Source: Microcebus murinus
Lineage: Eukaryota > Chordata > Mammalia > Primates > Cheirogaleidae
DNA length: 64,000 nt
Reading direction: 5' to 3'
Assembly: GCF_040939455.1 (NCBI RefSeq)
Contig: NC_134113.1
Span: forward strand, 16,478,501 to 16,542,500
In this document: one piece after another, positions 11,628-20,640 of the stretch
Layout: the number at the start of each line of letters is the position of its first letter
Position numbering within the stretch: the first letter of the stretch is position 1
The notes under the pieces: generated by a model
Told to the model about the DNA's origin: nothing
The model's input: only the letters and a program-made list of their open reading frames with translations
The model's database searches: none
Position numbers and translations under genes: made by a program

Positions 11628-11965
11628 TAAAAAATATATATTAATTATCTATTGCTACATAACAAATTACTCTAAAACTTGGTGGATTAAAGCCACAAAC
11701 ATTTATTATCTCATACAGTTTCTGAGAATCGGGAAACCAGGAGTGCCATAACTATGTGATCCTAGCTCAGGGTCTCGAGTGAGGTTGAGATAAGGTGTAG
11801 CCGAGGCTGCAGTCATCCAAGGCTGGACAGGGCTGGGGGAATGTACTTCTAAGATGGCGCCCTCCCATGGCTGTTGGCTGGAGCCCTCAGGTTTTCACCA
11901 CACACGTCTTCATGACACGGCAGCTAGAGTCTCCAAAGGGAGAGCCAACCAAGAAAGAAGGCAAG
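11628..11965 (-). mobile_element. MLT1-type MaLR LTR, minus strand
   Basis: AATTATCTATTGCTACATAACAAATTAC-type sequence opens the copy; its key words are TTACTCTAAAACTTGG and ACATTTATTATCTCATACAG. TCTAAGATGGCGCCCTC and GTTGGCTGGAGCCCTCAGG follow. This is the reverse of an ERVL-MaLR LTR. It is solitary, with no coding remnant. Confidence 0.75.
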
Positions 11966-11974
11966 GACATAACC

Positions 11975-12130
11975 AAGATTCAACATCTGTTTTCATCATC
12001 ATTTTATACACAAGGAAACACTGAGAAGTCAGGTAACGTGCCCAAGGTCACACAGCTAGTTAGTATAACTGGCAGGATTTGAACCAGACAGCCTGACTCT
12101 TAACCATCAAGCTATACTGCCTCTCCAGGC
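11975..12130 (-). mobile_element. MIR SINE, minus strand
   Basis: ATTTTATACACAAGGAAACACTG-like sequence, then GTGCCCAAGGTCACACAGCT, GGCAGGATTTGAACC and CTGACTCTTAACCATCAAGC are the antisense MIR core in order. A short MIR-like piece (CATGCCAAGCACTGTGCTAG) recurs at about 12210-12255. Confidence 0.88.
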
Positions 12131-12259
12131 AAATCAGTATATATTTGCTGGATACAAGAAACTGCTAATTGCTAGGAGCCATATATGCTTCCCTAAATGA
12201 GCTCATTTTTGGTTCATTCATACTACATGCCAAGCACTGTGCTAGACACTTAGGAGTCA

Positions 12260-13434
12260 TTTCAGTCACGAGCACATCTACAATTCACATTGCCCCCAAG
12301 GAAAATCCCAACAGTCCAGGCATTCATGGCTTGGAAGAGCAGGGCAGCCAAAGACCCTCAACCTCAGAAAGCTGGCCTCATGACCCAGTTCCATAGGAAG
12401 GGCCAGGTTTCTCTAAGGAGGCCACCTGAGCTAAGCTACCCCAGGCCTCTGCTGACTAAGGCAGTGAACTTGCCCCTGAGCACCTCCCCCCAGGGAGATT
12501 AGGATGGGGCCTGGGTGTGCAGGGTGAGGCTGACAGCTGCAGTTTGGGCCAGATGATTTCACTGGAGAACCATTCTACAGCTGCCTTCCCCAGGCTGCAA
12601 GAAACCTTGGAGGGAGATAGCCCAGCGGTGAAATCACCACTGAGGCGCCAGGCACAATGGTACCCTTGTGAGATGTAGCTTGTGATCTCATGGGTCCAGA
12701 TACACTGAACCATGATCCCTGCCCCAGCCCGGCCTCACCCAGGTACAGCCTGCGATGCCCATGAGCTGGGATTAATCCTCCAAACCAAGGCTTGGAATCA
12801 ACAATATTCACTATGGATGAATTTTTCAACTCTGTCCTAAGATTTAAAATCATAAGAGGACTTGAAAATCTTTCCACTGAATTACTATTTGTTCTCATTT
12901 GAATATAGAGGTTATTCACATTGCCATGCACCACACATACTAAAGGACAATACTCTTCTATAAAACATTTTCCTCACCTTATTCAGTAAGAATTTAAGAT
13001 TTAGACACATGTAATGCAACAAGATCACATGAATTATATTGGACAGAAATCAAGGTTGGAACATTCAATGGAGCCAGGAACAAAGAAAATACCAAGAATG
13101 TATACCATGGAGTCCTTTACACTTGATATGGATGGCTCTATGTTGGTGGCTCTGAGCATACTAGCAGACAAAGTGAAGAAGGAAATCCAATCAAATTCAA
13201 ACATCAGTGCTCAGGATATTTTTTTGTCAGTATATATTGAAGTATATTTTACTTTAATTTTTTTTTAGAAATTATAGTGCTCATGAGATTAAAACCAGTT
13301 CAAGAAAAGCACAGCTACCAGAAAAAAAATTAATTCTACGATTTTTCAGAAAGAGGATATTAAGTGAGGTCATTAATAATAACATCCTTATTTAAAAATC
13401 TCTTGGTGTAGGGCAACAGTATTACTCTAAAATT
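12260..13434. other. Unassigned sequence, AT-rich in its second half
   Basis: 12290-12780 is moderately GC-rich without a family. 12800-13434 is AT-rich, with poly-T near 13256-13266 and poly-A near 13321. The 84-codon + frame at 13014-13268 has no domain. Confidence 0.4.
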
Positions 13435-14106
13435 TGAGGGTAGACAAACTATAGCCCATGAGCCAAACCTGGCCCTCAGCCTGTTTTTGTAAATAAAATT
13501 TTATTGGAATATACTATGCTCATTTGTTTACATATGGTCTATGGCTGCTTTCGGAATACAAAGGCAGAATTGAATGGGTTGCAACACACATTGTATAGCA
13601 GACATATCCTAAGGCGAACCCCAATGAGTTACACCATTGCGTATGTGTAGAACCTATGACTTGCTTTTAACCAACAGTCGATGGCAAAAGTGACTGGATG
13701 CCACAGCCTTGGTCACGTTACTCTGTGTGAGACTCTGCCTTAGCAGACTGAAGAAAGAGACTCTCCTTATGGACCTGAAGAAGTGAGAGGCTAAGAGGTG
13801 AGCTCCCAGTGGAGAGGGCCACATGGCAGGGAACTGTGGCGTCTGGAAACTAAAGACCTCAGTCCTACAACCACAGGAGCGGAATTCTGCCAACAACCAC
13901 GCAAACTTGGATGTGGCTTCTTCCCAAGCTGAGCCTCTGGATGAGAATGCAGCTCAGCCAGCCACCTGATAGCGGTCTTATGAGACCCTGACCAGGGGAC
14001 CCAGATAAGCCATGTCCACACCCTGGTCAACTGAAAGCATGAGATAACACATGGATGTTGTTTAAAGCTGCTGATCCTTTATGGAACAAGTTTGCTAATC
14101 CCTGCA
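13435..14106 (+). mobile_element. hAT-type element split by an LTR
   Basis: The left part (13435-13607) reads GTAGACAAACTATAGCCC, TTTTTGTAAATAAAATTTTA and ATGGTCTATGGCTGCTTTCG. The right part (14076-14106) reads CCTTTATGGAACAAGTTTGC, then TAATCCCTGCA. These are the two ends of the same family as the element at 4641-5220, and about 470 bp of foreign sequence lies between them. Confidence 0.78.
13608..14075 (+). mobile_element. LTR-like (MaLR/MLT1-type) insertion
   Basis: TGACTTGCTTTTAACCAACAG, GAGAGGGCCACATGGCAGGG, CTCAGTCCTACAACCACAGG, GAATTCTGCCAACAACCACG and a 3' part with GTTGTTTAAAGCTGCTGA match an old MaLR-type LTR pattern. The subfamily is uncertain. Confidence 0.6.
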
Positions 14107-14689
14107 CTAACACACAATTCAGGGGGGAAAAAAATGATTCTATGAGGAGTATATGGGGTTTTTCAAAGCACACAGGGAGAGAAGTAATAAGAACGTCTGG
14201 AGGCCCTTCTCTGAGCCAGCAGCATCAGCACCACTGACATTGACACAAGGGAGCATGTGATCAGGGCCCGTGAAGGCAACCGAACCCATGAGATTTCTTT
14301 GGTGCAAATTACAGAAGTTGGCTCTGGCTAATTTGGCCAGGAAATGAATATATTTAAAGTTTATCAGATAACTCACAGAATCAAAGGAAAGACTGGTGAT
14401 TTATTTTCAGAAAAAGACAGACACCTGGGCGGTTCTAGGAGTATAAATAGCAGAAGTGACTCACATCCTCACCAGGATTCTGCTGCACCCCAACTGTTGG
14501 ATTATATTTTTGCATCACTGGGTTCGAAATTCAAAGTCCCAAGAGAGGGAGGATCTGACTAGCTGAGGGGGCTATATTTTGATTTTACCCACCATGACTG
14601 CACATGAAGAAGAGAGAAGAGGTGACTCCCCTAAAGGAAATCAGGGCGCTGGAACCAGAAAATAGGAGCAAGGTACTGAGTGACCGCTG
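14107..14689. other. Unassigned sequence
   Basis: No family is recognised and no coding signal is seen. 14340-14560 is moderately AT-rich. Confidence 0.4.
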
Positions 14690-16105
14690 GTGGCCACCAC
14701 TGCAGCCCAGCCTCCACCCCCACATCCCACGTGCCCTGGCACTCACCCAGTCCAGATGCCTCCTGGATGTCTCTGTGCAAGTTCTCGCCATGTTTGTCTT
14801 TACATAGTGAGATCCACCTGTCTAGAACATAAGCTTCCGGAGGGCATAAATGATGTTCATCTTGTTCGTGGGCTTAGCACCTGCCCAGTAAACACAGTGA
14901 GTGCTCAAGATAGCTGAGTTACATCAAACTAAAAGGCTTCTGCACAGCAAAAGAAATAATCAACAAAAGGAAAAATCACCCTATGGACTCAGGAGGAAAT
15001 TTTGTAAACTGGGTATCTGATAATAGGTTAATATCCCAAATATATAAAGAACTCACACAACTCAATAGAAAAAAATAAAAATTACAAAATGAGCAAAGGA
15101 CCTGAATAGGCATTTTTCCAAAGAAGATAAACAAGTGGCCAAGAGGTATTTGAAAAAGTACTCAACATCACTAATCATCAGAGAAATGCAAATCAAAACC
15201 ACAATGAGACATCACCTCACACCTATTAGGATGGCTATTATCAAAAAGAGGAGATAACAAGTGTTGGTGAGGGTGTGGAGAAAATGGAATCCTTGTACAC
15301 TGTTGATAGGAATGTAAATTGGTGCAGCTATTATGGAACACAGTATGGAGATTCCTCAAAAAAAAACTAAAAATAGTACTATATGATTCTACAATCCCAC
15401 TTGTGGGTATGTACCCACAGGAATTGAAATCGGGGTCTTGAAGAGGTATCTGCACTCCCATGTTCATTGCAGCATTATTCACGATAGCCAAGATATTGAA
15501 ACAACCTAAGTGCCTGCCTATCAACGAATGGACAAAGAAATTGTAGTATATACATATAAATGGAATATTATGCAGCCTAACAAACAAAGACCCTGATATT
15601 TGTGACCACATGGATGAACCTGGAGGACATTATGCTAAGTGAAATAAGCCAGACACAGAAAGAATAATACTGCATAATCTTACTTATAGGTGGCACCTAA
15701 AAAAGTCTAACTCTTAGAAGCAGAGGGTAGAATGATGGTTTCCAGGGGCTGAGGTAGGGGTGAGGTTGGGGAGGAAATGTTGGTCAAAGGGTACAAAGAC
15801 ACAGCACTGTGGGATAAATAAGTCTAGAGAGCTAATGTGCAGCATAAAATCTATAACTAATAATACTGTGTTGTATACTGGAAATTTGCTAAAGAGTAGA
15901 CTTCAGGTGTTCTCACCACACACAAAAAATGTAACTATGTAAAGAGATGGGTATGCTGATTTGCTTGACTATAGTCATCATTTCACTATGTATATGTATA
16001 TCAAAACATCATGCTGTATTCCTTAAATATACACCATTTTAGTTTTTAAAAAATTTATAAAAAGTAAGCTGTACTTGTTGAGTGGAGGAATGGAAGAATG
16101 AATGT
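14690..16105 (+). mobile_element. L2 LINE 3' end, plus strand, split by an L1
   Basis: The left part (14690-14914) shows CTAGAACATAAGCTTCCGGAGG and GCTTAGCACCTGCCCAGTAA. The right part (16067-16105) shows TTGTTGAGTGGAGGAATGG, GAATGAATG, which is the L2 terminal motif. The L1 lies between them. Confidence 0.72.
14915..16066 (+). mobile_element. L1 3' end, plus strand, 5' truncated
   Basis: This is an ORF2 C-terminal part and 3' UTR: CTAAAAGGCTTCTGCACAGC, CAAATCAAAACCACAATGAG, GCAGCATTATTCACGATAGC, ATTATGCAGCC and ACATGGATGAACCTGGAGG, ending in an A-rich tail near 16066. The reading frame is broken. The flanks AAGATAGCTG (14907-14916) and AAGTAAGCTG resemble a target duplication. The 146-codon minus frame at 15171-15611 is antisense to it. 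Confidence 0.9.
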
Positions 16106-17124
16106 TCAGACAAAATGACTCTGAACCACTCCACCAAATCCCATCTGGACACACATATATTTAATGGTATGTTTTTCCCTCCCTGCCCACTCCCTTCCCT
16201 CCCCTCTGCAAAAACAGAGAGGTGTCTGCTTCCCTCCCTTCTTTAAGCTCCTCTTGGTGCTCCCACCCTTCCCCCCAGCTGCAGAGGAGTCCAGCAGACA
16301 AGCTTCTTCCACAACCGACACCTGATAAGTGGTGTTAGGAAGATAAACATCCATGGTGCAGATTTTGCTGTGTCCGTCTCCCCCCTAAAACGATGTGTGA
16401 AAGGCTATAAACATCATTGCAACGGTTCTTGCTGCCTGGAACAAGCCATGGTTTAAAGCTGGGGTTGGAAGGGAGGAAGAAGAGGGGAGGGGCTTTGACA
16501 AGAGGGCCCTTTTGGGGCCTGGGGGATTCTTGGGCCTCCAGAAAGTCAGAGCTTTGCACCAGCCACATGCAGAGAGCCTCCCTGAGTGAGAAACCAAGGT
16601 TTATTATGACTCACGTGTCACAGGGGACACGTGGCAGCCCTGCTGCTCTTGGCTGGGCACAGTCATGTGTCTGTGGTCAGCTGCAGGTAGAGAAGACAGT
16701 TCTGTCAACCCAGGCTGGACTCTCTCATGCTTTGGGGAGCCGACTGCTCTAGAATGATTTCAACTTGGACAAATGGACTCTTTTCCACGTGGGCTCATGT
16801 CCTCTAGCAGGGTAGGCCCATGCTCGTTCACCAGGCAGAGGCAGGGTTCTAAGAAAGGGAAGCTATGCCCCCAGTCTCCTGAGGCCTGGGCTCACGGATG
16901 GCAAAGCCCCCCTCCTCGCCTTCTCTTGGCCAAAGCAAGTCCCAAGGTGAGCCCAGATTCAAAGATGAGCAAATAGGCTCCCCCTCTTGACAGAAGGAGC
17001 TACAAAGTCACTCTTTAAAGGGCACAATAATCAGGATGGCAGAAGCAATGATCAGTCACAGCCACCTAGGAGCCTGTCACAGCACCTCCTACAGGACCTT
17101 GCTCCAGGCAGGTGCCCACCCCTG
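16106..17124. other. Unassigned sequence with a regulatory-looking palindrome
   Basis: No repeat family is recognised. 16440-16530 is G-rich on the + strand. A double E-box lies at 16612-16633. The 111-codon + frame at 16417-16752 has no domain. Confidence 0.45.
16607..16633. promoter_or_regulatory. AP-1-like site and paired CACGTG E-boxes in an inverted repeat
   Basis: TGACTCA (16607-16613) overlaps CACGTGTC (16612-16619). Six bases later comes its exact complement, GACACGTG (16626-16633). Each arm holds a CACGTG E-box, the core bound by USF/MYC/MAX-type bHLH factors, and the cores are 16 bp apart. The sequence is clear; that it acts in the cell is inference. Confidence 0.45.
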
Positions 17125-17250
17125 CCAGGCCTCAGCTCCTGAGGGCAGAGACCTTCCCCACTTGTTCACTGCTCGCTTTGTATAGCCCAGCACGTAGTAC
17201 TGTAGTAGCACGTAGTAGGGGCTCGATAATGGAACATGCTCATCAATGAA
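17125..17250 (+). mobile_element. L2 LINE 3' end fragment, plus strand
   Basis: TCCTGAGGGCAGAGACC, TTGTTCACTGCTCGCTTTG, TAGCCCAGCACGTAGTA and GTAGTAGGGGCTCGATAA follow the L2 terminal order, with a partial internal duplication of the AGCACGTAGTA word. Confidence 0.65.
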
Positions 17251-17479
17251 AGCAAGCAGCTATGGAGGGGAAAGTGTGTTCTCTGTCTCCTGGTGCAAAA
17301 TTCCATAAAAACATAACCTGCCAAATCCCTCTTCCCAGACCAAGTCTCCACGTGTACCACGTGCAGAAGGGGGTTAACAGATGCTTCTGTGACGATGATT
17401 TGAAAAAATTCCTCAAACTTATATCACCATGGACTACAGGATCTGAAAGAATCTCCCCACCCTCAAGTGAAGAGAGTCT

Positions 17480-17780
17480 CTAGCCGCCGTGCGCCCCCCT
17501 TTTGTTACCAGAGTGGTAACGTTCGCGGAGAGCAGAGCAGATGGAGCCCTTCACCTTTCTTTCCATGACATAGAGCGTCTAAGAATGTGCGGTTGCTCCA
17601 GCCGGGAGTGACACGCAGGAGCGTGCAGCCGGGACGCCAGCCCCCAGCACATGCCGCTCCGCTGGGCTCCAGCACCGGCTGGCGGCGGCAAGGCAGCACA
17701 CGGGAGCTCCCGTGCACAGAGGGGAGAGGCTTGGAGTTGGCCCGGCCCCAGGTTTCCCTGCCCGGCTGAGAAGGTGGGTC
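17480..17780. promoter_or_regulatory. CpG-enriched patch with a GTTACC/GGTAAC palindrome
   Basis: The patch holds many CpGs (for example in GCCGCCGTGCGC, TTCGCGG and GGCGGCGG). Near its start, GTTACCA (17504-17510) and TGGTAAC (17514-17520) form an exact 7-bp inverted repeat with a 3-base spacer. It resembles an RFX X-box with wide half-site spacing. The patch could be a small CpG island or enhancer; there is no promoter evidence beyond composition. Confidence 0.35.
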
Positions 17781-17825
17781 AGCTGGGATATCCCCAGGTG
17801 GTCTGTTTTCTTGCCACCCTCTCTG

Positions 17826-17962
17826 AATACACACACACATATACACATGTGCGTGCACACTCGAGCAGGCACACTCACACACACATATACACACGTGCAT
17901 GCTCACCCACATGTGTACACATGCACACTCACACTCATGCATACACACATGCACTTGCACAA
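17826..17962 (+). repeat. Degenerate (AC)n repeat
   Basis: Alternating purine-pyrimidine sequence rich in ACAC, interrupted by GTGCGTGCAC and ACATGTGT words. It has Z-DNA potential. Confidence 0.9.
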
Positions 17963-18527
17963 TCTGAAACCAGCAAGTCTTCAGTGCCACCCAGACCACC
18001 CCCTTCTGTGCCCTCTCTCTTGATCCCAACCCATATTCCTTCAGTCAAGGGACACTTCTGACACTTTAAACTGGTGAGGACACAGCCCAAAGGACCTACT
18101 GGACTCTACGTTGGGGGCTAAGTTCCTGCATCTTGGTTACTGGTTTTGCCCGTCCCCAACCCCCAATCCACACCCAGCTCTGGTTCACCCCTGGGGTTGC
18201 TGTTTCTCCCAGTTTCCCTTCCCAGCCCAGGCATCAGTCCCCTGGCACTTCAGCCAGAGCCTCGTCCCTGGGGCTAAGTTATATTCCGCAATAGCCATTC
18301 TATCTTCAACTCTCATCCAAAAGACACAGAGATCTATGTTCATAGCAATACATTCCGGACTGACTCACGTGGCCTTCTGTGGGGCCATTTGCACTATGAA
18401 AGACAGACCCCTCTGGGGGCTGGCAAAGGCACTTTTTAGAGAGTTAACTGCAATAGCCTAGGCATGGACCATGGGGTTGGTGATGGAGAGGGGTTTATGG
18501 GTTTCTGTTATTAAAAAAATGTACTTT

Positions 18528-18856
18528 GGCCGGGCGCGGTGGCTCACACCTGTAATCCTAGCACTCTGGGAGGCCGAGGCGGGCGGATTGCTCGAGGTCA
18601 GGAGTTCGAAACCAGCCTGAGCAAGAGTGAGACCCTGTCTCTACTATAAAATAGAAGGAAATTAATTGGCCAACTAATATATATACAAAAAATGAGCCGG
18701 GCATGGTGGCGAATGCCTGTAGTCCCAGCTACTTGGGAGGCTGAGGCAGGAGGATTGCTTGAGCCAGGAGTTTGAGGTTGCTGTGAGCTAGGCTGACGCC
18801 ACGGCACTCACTCTAGCCTAGGCAACAAAGCGAGACTCTGTCTCAAAAAAAAAAAA
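18528..18856 (+). mobile_element. Lemur-type Alu, plus strand, full length
   Basis: It begins GGCCGGGCGCGGTGGCTCAC and carries the linker GAAATTAATTGGCCAACTAA. It ends in AGACTCTGTCTC plus an uninterrupted poly-A. An exact target duplication AAAAAATGTACTTT flanks it (ending 18527 and 18868). This is one of the youngest-looking insertions in the window. Confidence 0.97.
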
Positions 18857-18921
18857 AAAATGTACTTTAACACCAGCTTTGTGGAAAAAAAATAAAAGAA
18901 ATACTACATTAAACATAATCA

Positions 18922-19275
18922 TGGCTCACGCCTGTAATCCTAGCAATCTGGGAGGTTGAGGCAGGCGGATTGCTCGAGGTCAGGAGTTCAAAACCAGCCT
19001 GAGCAAGAGTGAGACCCCGTCTCTACTATAAATAGAAAGAAATTAATTGGCCAACTAATATATATATAGAAAAAATTAGCTGGGCATGGTGGCACATGCC
19101 TATAGTCCCAGCTACTCGGGAGGCTGAGGCAAGAGGATTACTTGAGCCCAGGACTTTGAGGTTGCTGTGAGCTAGGCTGACGCCATGGCACTCACTCTAG
19201 CCTGGGCAACAAAGAGAGACTGTCTCAAAATATAAAAAATAAAAATAAACAAAAAACAATAAAAACAAGTAAAAC
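18922..19275 (+). mobile_element. Lemur-type Alu, plus strand, 5' truncated
   Basis: It starts at TGGCTCACGCCTGTAATCC, lacking about the first 13 bases of the consensus. It has the linker GAAATTAATTGGCCAACTAA and ends in a long, decayed A-rich tail (ATAAAAAATAAAAATAAAC). It lies about 65 bp downstream of the previous Alu, in the same orientation. Confidence 0.95.
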
Positions 19276-19464
19276 TTTTAATGGCCGACAAGAGCACATA
19301 TTTATTCATATAATTAAATACCCCTTGCATTATCAATATCACATTCAAAATTAACCCCTAAGGCCTCTTTAAATTCAGAAACTAAGTATTATTATAATCA
19401 CTTTTGGCCATGGATAGCCAGGAAAAACACTGGGTGTAATATTAAGAGTGATTGTGTTGCCTGT

Positions 19465-19702
19465 CCTAATAGCTAACCTTTTTTGAGCACTTGTCCTTTG
19501 CCAAGCATTCTTCTTAGTGTTTACCTGGACTGACTCATTTAATCCTCATGACAACACTATTAGGTAAGTGCTAATATTATTTCCATGTATGCTTGAGGAT
19601 GTTGAGACAGAGAGCGGTGCCCAAGATTCCCAAGCCATTGAGAGGTAGAACAAAGGTTTAAATCCAGGCAGTGTGGTGCTAGATCTGCATTTTAACAAAT
19701 AG
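19465..19702 (-). mobile_element. MIR SINE, minus strand
   Basis: Antisense MIR in order: TTTTTTGAGCACTTGTCC, TGACTCATTTAATCCTCATG, ACAACACTATTAGGTAAG, GCCCAAGATTCCCAAGCC and GGTTTAAATCCAGGCAG. Confidence 0.85.
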
Positions 19703-19726
19703 GCTGTTGTTGTTCTGATGATCAAA

Positions 19727-20062
19727 TCATTGATCTTGACCTTTGTAGAACCTTTTAACTAATGGAGCAATTTCCAGGAATGTCAAAGAACACTGGAGTT
19801 TGTTTACATTTCTTATTTGGTTAAATTTATTGTTCTGTTTTTTCCTTAATGGAATTATACATTCCTGGAAGTTAATTAGTTTCTCTTGAAAGTCAGCCGG
19901 AAGCTTTTGACAGTTAGACACTGGGTGCTTGATGTCCTTCGTGACACATGAGTCTGCAACACCAACCACTTTTGGCTTTGAAAAGTCTATGCTATATTCC
20001 AGAAGATTTGGCAATTTCAGCTGCATTAATGCCATTTCCTTGATGATGGAAAACCTATGAAT
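19727..20062 (-). pseudogene. Fossil pogo/Tigger-type transposase fragment
   Basis: Read on the minus strand, the frame is open from about 20062 to 19727. Residues ALMQ...L...DF near its start fit the second helix-turn-helix (CENP-B/Tc5 type) of pogo transposases. QKLPADFQEKLINFQ, then LRKKQN, NQIRN and LTF follow in the spacing seen at the linker and first part of the DDE domain of Tigger/TIGD/Jerky-like proteins. The expected aspartate-bearing DETP-like motif is replaced (VNKLQ) and the frame then ends, so the catalytic region is destroyed. An in-frame stop lies just upstream. It is most likely a remnant of an autonomous Tigger-like DNA transposon; a decayed domesticated copy is less likely. 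Confidence 0.6.
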
Positions 20063-20640
20063 TCAGCAAGTTCTTGTCTCAGTGCTTAATCTTAGTGTAA
20101 TTGTTTTGAAGAAGCTTTATATAGGGGGCAGAATTAAGTTATAATTAACCTTGTAAGATGCTACCAAATCAAATAGCTCAACTGAAATGGCAATCAATAC
20201 GGAGAGGAAGGTTGCAGGTGTGCTGGCAGTGATAATTCTGCTGCAGTTGACTCCAGTGCTGGGCAGCTGATGAGTTTCTTTTGACATATATTATAAGATG
20301 CGTCCCCTTTTTAAAACATGAAAATAAGAAATACTGAATTTCAGACTGGGGAAAATATGAGCAATTAGTCAATTGCTTAATTCAAAAAGTTAGTTCAAGT
20401 GAGAAATTAATATGAATAGAAAAAATATATATACAGATATCCACTTATACCTATATTGAGTAACTCACAGCAGACCAATGCTAATGCCAAGAGAAAAAAA
20501 AAGCCACGAAAATACAGAAATAAATCTATATGAAGACATCAGAAAGTTGCTGAAGCAGCCAGTACATAATTATTTGTCTGCAAATAATTAAATTAAGATA
20601 GGAAGCTACCATCAAGCTAATATTTTGATATACTGTCAAT
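20063..20640. other. AT-rich sequence, possibly the 5' part of the Tigger-like element
   Basis: No intact frame continues from the transposase fragment. TTATAAGATGCGTCCCC at about 20291-20307 resembles terminal or subterminal words of some mammalian Tc/mariner elements, but the link is weak. 20400-20640 is simple AT-rich sequence. Confidence 0.3.

Larger units (their letters stand above)
17251..18512. other. Unassigned sequence with GC-rich patch and AC repeat
   Basis: 17480-17780 is CpG-enriched compared with the rest of the window. It is followed by a degenerate AC repeat. The 174-codon minus frame at 17505-18029 runs through the AC repeat and is not a gene. Confidence 0.45.

Noticed and set aside
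15171..15611. 146-codon minus-strand open frame
   Set aside because: It is the complement of L1 ORF2 sequence; such antisense frames are common in L1 copies.
17505..18029. 174-codon minus-strand frame with Cys/Val/His repeats
   Set aside because: Much of it is the AC/GT repeat, and the rest has no domain.
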